Positions 46,675-53,247 of a stretch of DNA of 53,247 nucleotides are shown piece after piece. Location of the stretch: the IMG/VR virus record IMGVR_UViG_3300018077_000010, positions 1 through 53,247 of that record. The stretch is one strand, 5' to 3'. A program made the position numbers and the translations under genes. Positions within the stretch are counted from its first letter, which is position 1, and each line of letters begins with the position of its first letter. The stretch comes from a virus. A model generated the notes under the pieces. It did not search any database. It saw only the letters and a list, made by a program, of their open reading frames with translations, and was not told where the DNA came from.

Positions 46675-48207
46675 TTATTCTCGGATTTTCCCGCGGGATT
46701 TGCTCGGGTTGTCTTTCAGCCACGCAGCAAGCGCGGCGTCTTGGGATCCGTGCTCGCTGACGACACCTCCGGTTGCGGCCATCCAGCGCGCGAAGTCCTC
46801 TTTGTTGCCGCGAACGATCTGATCCTCGCCGTACTGGCCGAGGTCGGCGGCACGCAGGCGAGTCTCGCCGACGTGCGGCGAGAGACCGCGGGGCGGCGAG
46901 GAGGCGGCATTACTCAGACCGGGCGTGCGCGAGGCCGCAGCCTGCTCTACGGCGTTGGCGGCCTGCCCGGTCTTGTCGGGCGTGACGGACCGCTCGAGAT
47001 CATCGTAGTCCAGCGGCAACGGTTCATCGCTACCGTCGGCTCGGTAGAGCTTCCGCGAACCAGGCAGCACAACGATCGGAACCAGCGCCTCTTTCCCGTC
47101 CTCGCCGCGTAGTTTGATGTTCTTCACGAACGTCTTTTTCGCCTTCATCACCGCAACCGGATCGGCGGGGTTGAGCGCCACGTCTTTGCCATTCACCATG
47201 TCGCGGATCATGGTGGCACGCAACGTGGGATTGCTGCCACGGAGGCCGGACATCAACGCGGCACGCGCCTCCGACTCGGCGGTTGGCACCAAATGTGACG
47301 TTCCGGTCGCGTCGATCTCGCGCTTGCCGTGTCTCTCGTTGGAGCTCTCGGAGAAGAACCGCTCGATCGGCATTTCCTTCGGATCGAAGTCGTTGTCGGC
47401 AACGCCACCTTTCTTGTCCTTGCCCTTGGGGGTGAGAGCGGCCTCCGCGCGGGCGGCGGCGAGATCGGCCCTCGCGCCGCGGTTGTACTCGGCTGCGGAA
47501 CGCGCCTGTTCCGTCTGCGCGACGCGGAGCTTGATCGTGGCCTCGCTCTCGGCGGCTTTCTGCCTCGTCTCCGCCTCCTTCGCCTGCCGGTCGAGGAACC
47601 GCTGCGGATTCTTGATGTTCGAGAGGTAGTCCTGCGGGTCGAATTGGCGCTCGGTACCATCGCCGAGACGGACGTTCCAGATCCCGGGCCGGACCTCGAT
47701 GATGTCCTTGACGTCCATGCCGCCGCGGCGAGCCGCTTCCATTGCGGCTTGCTTGTCGCCGCCGAGCATGGCCTCGGCCGCATCTGCGACGCCACCCTTG
47801 TAGCCCTTGTAGGCCAAGCTCAACCAGTCGCCGACGCCGGACTGACGATGCTTCGCCGCCGACAGGGCGATCTCCTGGAGCGCCTTCGGATTCATCAACA
47901 GCGGACGCCAGCGCGGATCTGCGGCGACCTCCTGGAGCGTCATGTCATTCCGTGGTTCCTGGATGGTGCTCAGGCCCGGCGGGGTGTCTTGCGCTTGGCC
48001 GCCGCGGGCGTGACGGTACGCGATGTCGGAGAACTCCGCGGCGAAGTTCTTGGCTCCCGACAGCTTGTCGCGAGCCTCGATGTTCTTGTTCTCCGCGGCC
48101 TCGGCCTCGGCGTTCGCCCTGCGGATCGTCGCATCGCGGGTGTCCGCGTATTCCTTCTCGCGCAACGTTTGCTGGCGAGCGCCAATCACGATTTGTCCGA
48201 GACTCAT
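46675..48207 (-). CDS. Probable virion or DNA-ejection protein (510 aa)
   Basis: The ATG at 48207 lies one base after the previous stop. The N-terminus is a long charged helix (residues about 15-55), followed by Arg/Lys/Ala-rich coiled segments (about 205-260) and Pro/Ser-rich linkers. No catalytic motif is seen. Its place between an S74-containing protein and the giant injected protein, and its helical, Ala-rich composition, suit an ejection protein of the P22 gp16/gp20 or Bcep22 type. Family membership is inferred from context. Confidence 0.62.
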   Translation of the reverse strand: MSLGQIVIGARQQTLREKEYADTRDATIRRANAEAEAAENKNIEARDKLSGAKNFAAEFSDIAYRHARGGQAQDTPPGLSTIQEPRNDMTLQEVAADPRWRPLLMNPKALQEIALSAAKHRQSGVGDWLSLAYKGYKGGVADAAEAMLGGDKQAAMEAARRGGMDVKDIIEVRPGIWNVRLGDGTERQFDPQDYLSNIKNPQRFLDRQAKEAETRQKAAESEATIKLRVAQTEQARSAAEYNRGARADLAAARAEAALTPKGKDKKGGVADNDFDPKEMPIERFFSESSNERHGKREIDATGTSHLVPTAESEARAALMSGLRGSNPTLRATMIRDMVNGKDVALNPADPVAVMKAKKTFVKNIKLRGEDGKEALVPIVVLPGSRKLYRADGSDEPLPLDYDDLERSVTPDKTGQAANAVEQAAASRTPGLSNAASSPPRGLSPHVGETRLRAADLGQYGEDQIVRGNKEDFARWMAATGGVVSEHGSQDAALAAWLKDNPSKSRGKIRE

Positions 48208-48208
48208 T

Positions 48209-48742
48209 TCAGTACCCCTTCACGGCCGAGAGCCCGGCCTTGTTGCTGTAAGCGCGGCGCTTGTGCTTGAGCTTCTTCGAGGAGAAGGCCGCGGTGCCGC
48301 CTCCGTACTCCTCCGCGGTCGTGCGCTTCATCGTCTCCTGGTCGCCGATCTTGGTGTGCTTCGTGAAGGCACCGAAGGCCGCACCGCCGCCGCCCTTGCC
48401 CTTCTCGGCCACCTGAGCCTTCGGCGGCTCGGCGCCACCGGAGACAACCCCGCCGGTCGCGGCTGCACCGGCAGGGGTCTCGGCAGCGCCGCCAATCGCA
48501 CCAGCGGCACGCGCCGTGTCCTGAGCGAGAACGTGCTGGTCAGCGCGCGCGAGAGACGCATCCTGCCCGGCCTGGAACTCGGTCATCGCCTTCTGGAGGC
48601 CGAGCGCATCGAAGGCCGCGAGGCCGGTGCGCTTCGCGGCCTCCTCGGTGTCCCGCTTCTTCTTGCGGGCGAGGGCGGCCTCGCGGCCAGCGAGGACCGC
48701 GGTCCCCATGTCCGTCGAGATGTTGCCGTACGGGCTAGCCAT
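48209..48742 (-). CDS. Virion-type protein ending in a truncated S74 motif (177 aa)
   Basis: The ATG at 48742 lies within the end of the previous gene (8-nt overlap). An Ala/Gly-rich helical body with a charged middle ends in SSKKLKHKRRAYSNKAGLSAVKGY-type residues (154-177, shown in part here). These match the opening of the S74 chaperone domain of the neighbouring protein (SSKRVKHSKAP and ALSAVK), but stop where the rest of that domain would start. It is a likely ejection or assembly protein. Confidence 0.65.
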   Translation of the reverse strand: MASPYGNISTDMGTAVLAGREAALARKKKRDTEEAAKRTGLAAFDALGLQKAMTEFQAGQDASLARADQHVLAQDTARAAGAIGGAAETPAGAAATGGVVSGGAEPPKAQVAEKGKGGGGAAFGAFTKHTKIGDQETMKRTTAEEYGGGTAAFSSKKLKHKRRAYSNKAGLSAVKGY

Positions 48743-49862
48743 GACGCGCGCCCCTCAGTCCAATTTTCTTCGAGATGGCGTCGACTTTGCTGGAGAGCTC
48801 CTTGATGGCGGCCATGTTGATGCCGTTGAGCGACATCAGGTCGACCATCTTCCCGCCGGGCGCGGCGCGCTCGCCCATGTTCTTGCGAACGTCCTCGGCA
48901 TACGGCCCGACGTGGCGCTTCGCCCCGCCGTCCTCGACTCCGGGTTTGTACTTCCAGGACTCCACCTTCGTCTTCTTCACCGCGGAGAGCGCGGCCTTGC
49001 CGCTGGTCGGCGCTTTGCTGTGCTTCACCCTCTTCGAGGACATCCCACCGGCAATGCCGCCGACGATGTTGCTGATCTGGTTAGAGACGATCTGTTTGCC
49101 CTTTATGTTGTAGTCGAGCACGTCGCCCGCGGCCTTCGCCCCGGTCCCGTACATCGACGCGGCGGTCTGCCCGGCAACGCCGGTCGCCTGGGTCTGGGCC
49201 TGGAGGTAGGGAACGGTCGCGGCCTCGCGTTGCTTCAGCAGCGCGTCGGCGGTGCCGACCGCGGTGCCGGCGGCGGCCTGCACGGCCGAGAGGCCGGCGG
49301 CCTGGACCCCGCGACCAGCCTGCTGGGCCTGCTGGCGAAGCTGGATGCCGGTGAGCTCGACGTTGCGACGCGCTTCGTTGCTGGCGGTGGCCTGGGCGGC
49401 GGCCTGCGCGATGGCAGCCTCGCCCCCGGCGGTGTCCTCGGGCCGGAGGCCGTACCTGGCAAGCCGGGTGCCCTCGCGGCCCCGCGCGGCCTCAAACGAC
49501 TGCGCGACGCCCGACGAGGCGCGCGCGGCTTCGGCCTCCATGCGCTCCGGGGAGTCGAAGGCCATCGCATCGGCGGCGACCTTCTTGTCGATCGGGTCGT
49601 AGGACTCGGCAAACGTCTTGGCGCTGGACAGGCCCATGCCGAGCTGGGTTTCAACCACCTTGCTGGTAGTCGCCTGCTCGGTGGCGGCCAGGTCCTTGGA
49701 CCAGGCGAAGGTCTCATCGCCGATGCCCGCGGCCTTCGTGGCGATGCCCTGCGCATCCTTGACGACGCCGGTCAGAAGTGCCTTCTCCTCCGCGCCACCA
49801 AGCCAGCCGGACGCCCCGTAGGGGCTCTGCTTCTTGACCATCTTCTCACCGAGGAAGCCCAT
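48735..49862 (-). CDS. Virion protein with C-terminal S74-type intramolecular chaperone (375 aa)
   Basis: The ATG at 49862 (MGFLGEKMVKK) starts the frame 12 nt after the GNAT stop. The first 270 residues are Ala/Gly/Gln-rich helices, with QQAQQAGRG repeats. From residue about 274 come SSKRVKHSKA, ALSAVKKTKVESWKYKPG, RHVGPYAEDVRKNMG and INMAAIKELSSKVD, the layout of a peptidase-S74 or tail-fibre chaperone that trimerises a fibre and cleaves itself off. Such a domain on a helical, non-fibre protein next to ejection genes is known in some podoviruses. Whether it still self-cleaves depends on a Ser/Lys pair that I cannot place with certainty. Confidence 0.75.
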   Translation of the reverse strand: MGFLGEKMVKKQSPYGASGWLGGAEEKALLTGVVKDAQGIATKAAGIGDETFAWSKDLAATEQATTSKVVETQLGMGLSSAKTFAESYDPIDKKVAADAMAFDSPERMEAEAARASSGVAQSFEAARGREGTRLARYGLRPEDTAGGEAAIAQAAAQATASNEARRNVELTGIQLRQQAQQAGRGVQAAGLSAVQAAAGTAVGTADALLKQREAATVPYLQAQTQATGVAGQTAASMYGTGAKAAGDVLDYNIKGKQIVSNQISNIVGGIAGGMSSKRVKHSKAPTSGKAALSAVKKTKVESWKYKPGVEDGGAKRHVGPYAEDVRKNMGERAAPGGKMVDLMSLNGINMAAIKELSSKVDAISKKIGLRGARHG

Positions 49863-49874
49863 CGCAGTAGTCCT

Positions 49875-50321
49875 TTACTTGAATTTTACATGGTATCGGT
49901 CCCATGGGCGAAAGCCCATGCGACGGTACAACCTGTCCAGCGCCGCGGGTGCCAGATTAGGCGTGCCAATCATCAGCAGCCCATCGGCGTGCTCCGGCCA
50001 CCACTCCTCGAGCGCCGCCATCAGCGCCTTGCCCGCGCCGGTTCCGCGCCACTGCGGTTCGACCCACCAGAATTTCTCGATCGCGACAGTCAAACTCGGG
50101 TTGAACCATGGGCCGCCCAGCGCCGCGGCGATCGTGCCGATAACGCCGCCGGCATGCTCGGCCACGAGCACGACCCCGTCGCCCATGAGGGCGCGGATTT
50201 CGGCGCGCACCGCCAGCCAGTCGACTGTCGTGACCTCCGCGTAGTCGGTGGCATCGAAGAACCGGCCGCACATCTCAAGGATGCGCGGGATGTCGCTGTC
50301 GGTCGCGTGGCGGACGATCAC
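49875..50321 (-). CDS. GNAT-family acetyltransferase (148 aa)
   Basis: The GTG at 50321 overlaps the previous stop (GTGA). Strand-helix pairs VIVRHATDSDIPRILEMC, the central VVLVAEHAGGVIGTIAAAL and the acetyl-CoA loop WRGTGAGKALM are those of a GNAT enzyme that transfers acetyl to an amine. The end RLYRRMGFRPWDRYHVKF is also typical. It lies among virion genes, where related enzymes in other phages modify virion or host proteins; the substrate is unknown. Confidence 0.82.
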   Translation of the reverse strand: MIVRHATDSDIPRILEMCGRFFDATDYAEVTTVDWLAVRAEIRALMGDGVVLVAEHAGGVIGTIAAALGGPWFNPSLTVAIEKFWWVEPQWRGTGAGKALMAALEEWWPEHADGLLMIGTPNLAPAALDRLYRRMGFRPWDRYHVKFK

Positions 50322-50749
50322 GTTTGCATCCTGTCCAGAATTTCGTTGATCTTGGCGATGATCTCGGCCTCGGTCGAGTCGGTCTCCAGCAGCACCATGA
50401 GCCCGCCGACCCGCGCTTCCGTGTAGTGGACGTTCTGCTTCACCGCCTCCAGGATCCGCCCGAGCTTCGGGTCCAGGTCGATCAGCGGCGGGATGGCGGG
50501 CTTCGTCACCCGCTTGAGCCGTTCGGCCAGCACGAAGTCCCGATGCACCGGGACCTGGAGATCCGACGAGTCCCCGCCGAACAGGGCGCCGTCTGGCGGG
50601 TTGATGCACAGGCCGTCCTCGACGTAGAGAACCAGGAAGCTCGTGAAGGCGATGTCCTCGTCGATCGCGAACTCGTCCTCCGAGTCGATGAAGGTGTAGC
50701 CGCCGCCGGAACTCAGTGGTGAGCCGGAAATTGGGGCGCCGGAGATCAT
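50318..50749 (-). CDS. Hypothetical virion-region protein (143 aa)
   Basis: The ATG at 50749 follows AGGT. A Gly/Ser-rich acidic start (DSEDEFAIDEDIAF) is followed by a helical end (IDLDPKLGRILEAVKQNVHY). Its stop overlaps the GNAT gene start. It lies downstream of the adhesin; a small tail or neck role is possible, but no family is recognised. Confidence 0.55.
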   Translation of the reverse strand: MISGAPISGSPLSSGGGYTFIDSEDEFAIDEDIAFTSFLVLYVEDGLCINPPDGALFGGDSSDLQVPVHRDFVLAERLKRVTKPAIPPLIDLDPKLGRILEAVKQNVHYTEARVGGLMVLLETDSTEAEIIAKINEILDRMQT

Positions 50750-50761
50750 CTGTTCTACCTG

Positions 50762-52204
50762 TTAGTCGTCCTGAATCCACATCACGAAAGAAGGAACCTC
50801 TTCTTCTGCGGCTACGCCCGGATGCACCGCCACCGTAGTAGCCGTCCATCCGGCAAGAGCAGGTTCGTCAACAGTGAACGGACCTGGGTTTTGGGATGCG
50901 GTATTTTCGTTCTTTCCAGCAGCAGCGATTCTCACTGAAGCCCCCGAAAGCTCGGTATCCCTTGCGGCGGCAATTTGGCTCAAGTCGAACCCCGATGGGA
51001 AAGCCACCGGGGGTGAGGTTTGTGGTCGATCCACTCCCATCATTGCCAACCACAGATAGTTCTTTGCCCCCGCACTTGGAGTAAGAGTACCCGGGTCTGG
51101 AAAAAGGTCAGTTCCCACTGCGATAGTAGCGAACTCTGGCGGGATCACGGTCGGATCTTCCGCGCCGCTGATACGCCACGTCAATCCTACCAGTTGGGTA
51201 CTTCCGGTGAGAGTGACCGTAAAGGTTGCCCCCTCTGTGCCATCTGCCTTTCTGTATCTCAGCGCAGTGACATCGTTTGAACCGTCAGAGGCATCGGTGA
51301 ACAACTCCACCCATCCTGCCGGCCATGTTTGCGGAGTGGAGGTTCCGTTTGTACGGACGAACGCCAGCAGAGTTTCTCCCGCCACGATCCCCGACGGCAG
51401 GTTTATGGCGTGGGTTGAAGCCAAACCGTTTTCGGTGATCGCCGTCCCCTCGATGACCGGAAAGTTTAGTGCCCCAACCTGCACCTCAGCCCAGGAAACC
51501 TGCGCGAGGCGGGTCGGCGCCGCCGCTGGCTGCTGGAGCGAGAACATGACGCCGAGGCCCTTGTTGGCCGCGCCGCCAGTCACCGTGAAGGTTTTGCTCG
51601 CAACCGTCGGCGGCGAGCCGACCCAAATCGCGTGATCGACAACTATGCCCTCGTCCTGCCCAAGTATCGTGAATGCGTCCACGTCCTCGACCCACGTCAG
51701 GCCGTCGCCTGAGAGTGTGGCCACGCTCGTCCAGTCATCGCACTTGCCGCCGATCACGATCACCGCGCCGTCGCTTGCGAGCGGCGTGATGCCCGAAACG
51801 GGGCCGACGTTCTGCGCCGAGGCGTTTTCGCTTGCCGCGCCGCTGATGTCAATGGGGGTCGTGAGGTGCGTCCCCCGGAACGTTAGACACACCGCGCCCA
51901 CCGACGCGCCGGTCGCAAGCGGCGTGATGTTCACCAGTGGGTTAGCCTCGCCAGCTCCCGCGATCTTCCAAAAGACCGCCATCCGCGGCCGCGGACTGCC
52001 GGTCGAGTGCTCGAAGCTATAGAGTTGGGTGTACCCAGACCCGACAGCGACGATCGCCATCGAGGCGGCCGTAACGTTCTCGCCGCGCAGGAAAATCGCA
52101 ACGACGATCAAGTCGTTCTGCGCGGTGTTGACGTGCAGCGCCGGAGTTACATCAGCATTGTTCGCAAATGCCGCCGCGCCCGCCCCTATGAAGGTAATGG
52201 CCAT
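50762..52204 (-). CDS. Tail adhesin or spike with duplicated beta domain (480 aa)
   Basis: The start is ATG 52204 (MAITFIGAGAAAF). The whole protein is beta-rich and poor in Lys/Cys. Two halves of about 235 residues look alike: each has an aliphatic strand start, a G-rich loop, a conserved FWKIAGAGEANP or TWRISGAEDPTV stretch, and a GTD/GDG loop with aromatic residues. This resembles duplicated carbohydrate-binding sandwiches of tail proteins. It probably touches the host surface. No catalytic residues are clear. Confidence 0.65.
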   Translation of the reverse strand: MAITFIGAGAAAFANNADVTPALHVNTAQNDLIVVAIFLRGENVTAASMAIVAVGSGYTQLYSFEHSTGSPRPRMAVFWKIAGAGEANPLVNITPLATGASVGAVCLTFRGTHLTTPIDISGAASENASAQNVGPVSGITPLASDGAVIVIGGKCDDWTSVATLSGDGLTWVEDVDAFTILGQDEGIVVDHAIWVGSPPTVASKTFTVTGGAANKGLGVMFSLQQPAAAPTRLAQVSWAEVQVGALNFPVIEGTAITENGLASTHAINLPSGIVAGETLLAFVRTNGTSTPQTWPAGWVELFTDASDGSNDVTALRYRKADGTEGATFTVTLTGSTQLVGLTWRISGAEDPTVIPPEFATIAVGTDLFPDPGTLTPSAGAKNYLWLAMMGVDRPQTSPPVAFPSGFDLSQIAAARDTELSGASVRIAAAGKNENTASQNPGPFTVDEPALAGWTATTVAVHPGVAAEEEVPSFVMWIQDD

Positions 52205-52205
52205 G

Positions 52206-52268
52206 CTATGCTACTTTCTTACGCCGCTTCGACACTCGTGACGTGTCCGGCGACAACGGAAAAGTCAT
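52206..52268 (-). CDS. Possible 20-aa ORF between tail genes
   Basis: ATG 52268 opens MTFPLSPDTSRVSKRRKKVA, ending two bases before the adhesin start. It may be a linker ORF. It is supported only by position and fills a gap of about 80 nt. Confidence 0.3.
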   Translation of the reverse strand: MTFPLSPDTSRVSKRRKKVA

Positions 52269-52283
52269 GATCGCACCCGATGG

Positions 52284-52730
52284 TTAGACTTTATTGCCGA
52301 CAAATCGTAGGTACAGGTCCGTGTAATCCGTAATCGCATCGGCCTCTGCCCCGCTCAACGTGAACGTCCCAGCGATCCACGCTACGCCGATGTTTGTGTG
52401 CGTCTGTGAAGCGATCAACGTGCCTGGCGAGCCTTCATTCACGTAGCCTTGCCGAAGCTGCACGATCAGGTCAATCTGATCCCCACCCGCGGCATCTTTC
52501 CCGTAACGGTACCGTACGATGTGATCGGTAGAAGAGAGCGGATCGGTGACGCTTGTCAACTTGGTGACGTAGGCATCATTGGTCGGGGTCAACGGCGATC
52601 GGATGAAGTCAGCATCATCGGCTACGACCTCGTCAATCTGATCGAAGATTGTGGTCGTTGTTCCATCGTCCTCCTTCCACCCGTCACCGTTGTAGGCATC
52701 GGCTGATGGTCTAGCAAACTCAATGGCCAT
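52284..52730 (-). CDS. Small tail or virion protein (148 aa)
   Basis: The ATG at 52730 is one base after the stop of the fibre gene. The N-terminus (MAIEFARPSADAYNGDGWKE) and a beta-rich body (IDLIVQLRQGYVNEGSPGTL and LYLRFVGNKV) look like a small tail component with a beta-sandwich fold. It shares the MAI-F start with the adhesin gene downstream. No family is recognised. Confidence 0.58.
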   Translation of the reverse strand: MAIEFARPSADAYNGDGWKEDDGTTTTIFDQIDEVVADDADFIRSPLTPTNDAYVTKLTSVTDPLSSTDHIVRYRYGKDAAGGDQIDLIVQLRQGYVNEGSPGTLIASQTHTNIGVAWIAGTFTLSGAEADAITDYTDLYLRFVGNKV

Positions 52731-52731
52731 C

Positions 52732-53247
52732 TTAGCTCCTCGTGAGGTCAACCTGCACGGCAACCTGCGTCGGCGAGCCGGTAACTGACACGATCATGAT
52801 CTCCATCTTGTCACCGGCAGCGTAAGCCGTGTTCTGTACAGCGCCCCCGTCCATCCAGGTGTCCGCTGACGTCAGCGACAGTGCGCTCGCCAAATGGTTG
52901 TTCGCGCCATTTCGACGCGCATTGATCGTTGCGCCGGTGCCGCCGACACGATAGCCGCGAACATTCGTCACCGTGCAGGAGAACAGCGCGCGCCAGATTA
53001 TGATGTTGATGGCTACCGATGGGGAGATGACCACGCCTCCCCTCGAGATAAATTTCGTCGTGCCAAGCTCCTGGAGCGCGGCCTCAACGTCGGCTCCGGT
53101 GAAGAAGCCGCCGGAGTCTGCGACGCTGATGGCGCTGGCGTCGTGCGCGTCCGTCGTGTCGGCAAGGTGGGCGGTGAGCGCGGCCTCGTCTGCCTCGTCG
53201 GCGGTCTGGAGCTCGGCGAGCGCGCCCTCGACATCCGTCGCATCGAA
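52732..53247 (-). CDS. Tail fibre-like protein, N-terminus cut by window edge
   Basis: The frame is open to base 53247. The visible part starts with a repeat-like segment DVEGALAELQTADEADEAAL, then DTTDAHDASAISVADSGGFF and a second DVEAALQELG, a layout common in phage tail fibres and collar proteins with repeated short motifs. The last part (about 100 residues) is beta-rich. The stop leaves one base before the next ATG. The N-terminus, and so the attachment end of the fibre, is outside the window. Confidence 0.68.
   Translation of the reverse strand, partial: FDATDVEGALAELQTADEADEAALTAHLADTTDAHDASAISVADSGGFFTGADVEAALQELGTTKFISRGGVVISPSVAINIIIWRALFSCTVTNVRGYRVGGTGATINARRNGANNHLASALSLTSADTWMDGGAVQNTAYAAGDKMEIMIVSVTGSPTQVAVQVDLTRS

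Noticed and set aside
1-53247. CRISPR array, insertion sequence or rRNA
   Set aside because: I saw no regularly spaced repeats, no transposase motifs and no rRNA-like sequence in the window.

Overview
The window looks like most of the genome of a temperate, high-GC, P22/Bcep22-type podovirus, or a prophage of one, from a Gram-negative (probably proteobacterial) host. The pointers are a P22-like portal, a TerL, a RecT/Bet recombination cassette with SSB and exonuclease, a tyrosine integrase with an excisionase-like HTH, a Cro/CI-type repressor, and one enormous (about 4500-residue) polyvalent protein of the kind known from Bcep22-like Burkholderia phages and related in parts to P1 DarB. The host species cannot be fixed from sequence alone.

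Layout. (1) 1-7656, leftward: packaging module (two small genes, a putative TerS, a run of tiny genes with basic or repeated C-terminal tails, TerL, three tiny genes, then the portal cut by the window edge). (2) 7657-7747: divergent control region with a sigma70-like promoter overlapped by a palindrome. (3) 7748-14904, rightward: about 27 tiny genes, mostly joined by 4-nt stop/start overlaps, including zinc-ribbon proteins, single-TM proteins and an exported Gly/Asn-rich protein. (4) 14915-22407, leftward: replication module read from its promoter at 22450 (CHC2 zinc-domain primase fragment, initiator/loader, DnaB-like helicase), then cupin, PD-(D/E)xK-like and HNH genes, and at its far end an HTH gene with a complete tRNA-His inside it, a possible antiterminator and a Tat-signal protein. 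(5) 22407-22562: divergent repressor/primase switch. (6) 22562-33036, rightward: repressor, then Bet, exonuclease, coiled-coil protein, KTSC protein, SSB, HhH-GPD glycosylase, release-factor-like GGQ protein, excisionase and integrase. (7) 33037-33163: a dense cluster of inverted repeats, a candidate attP. (8) 33164-53247, leftward: the giant polyvalent gene preceded by virion/ejection-type proteins (one with an S74-type chaperone tail), a GNAT gene, a two-domain adhesin and a truncated fibre gene.

How it fits together. The packaging genes leave the left edge leftward and the tail-fibre genes enter from the right edge leftward. The simplest reading is a circular or circularly permuted map of about 60 kb, with the missing coat/tail genes lying between the two edges, so that one late transcript would run 7656 -> 1 -> (missing) -> 53247 -> 33164. 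The giant protein is probably a virion protein delivered with the DNA. Its methylase, SNF2/strawberry-notch-type helicase, pyrophosphatase-like and two HExxH domains suggest protection of entering DNA and host takeover.

The most unusual items are the giant multi-domain protein, the tRNA-His that lies wholly inside a same-strand reading frame, the truncated S74 tail next to an intact one, the lox-like inverted repeat directly after the integrase, and a 32-bp tandem duplication that has turned one gene end into a ten-codon relay ORF.
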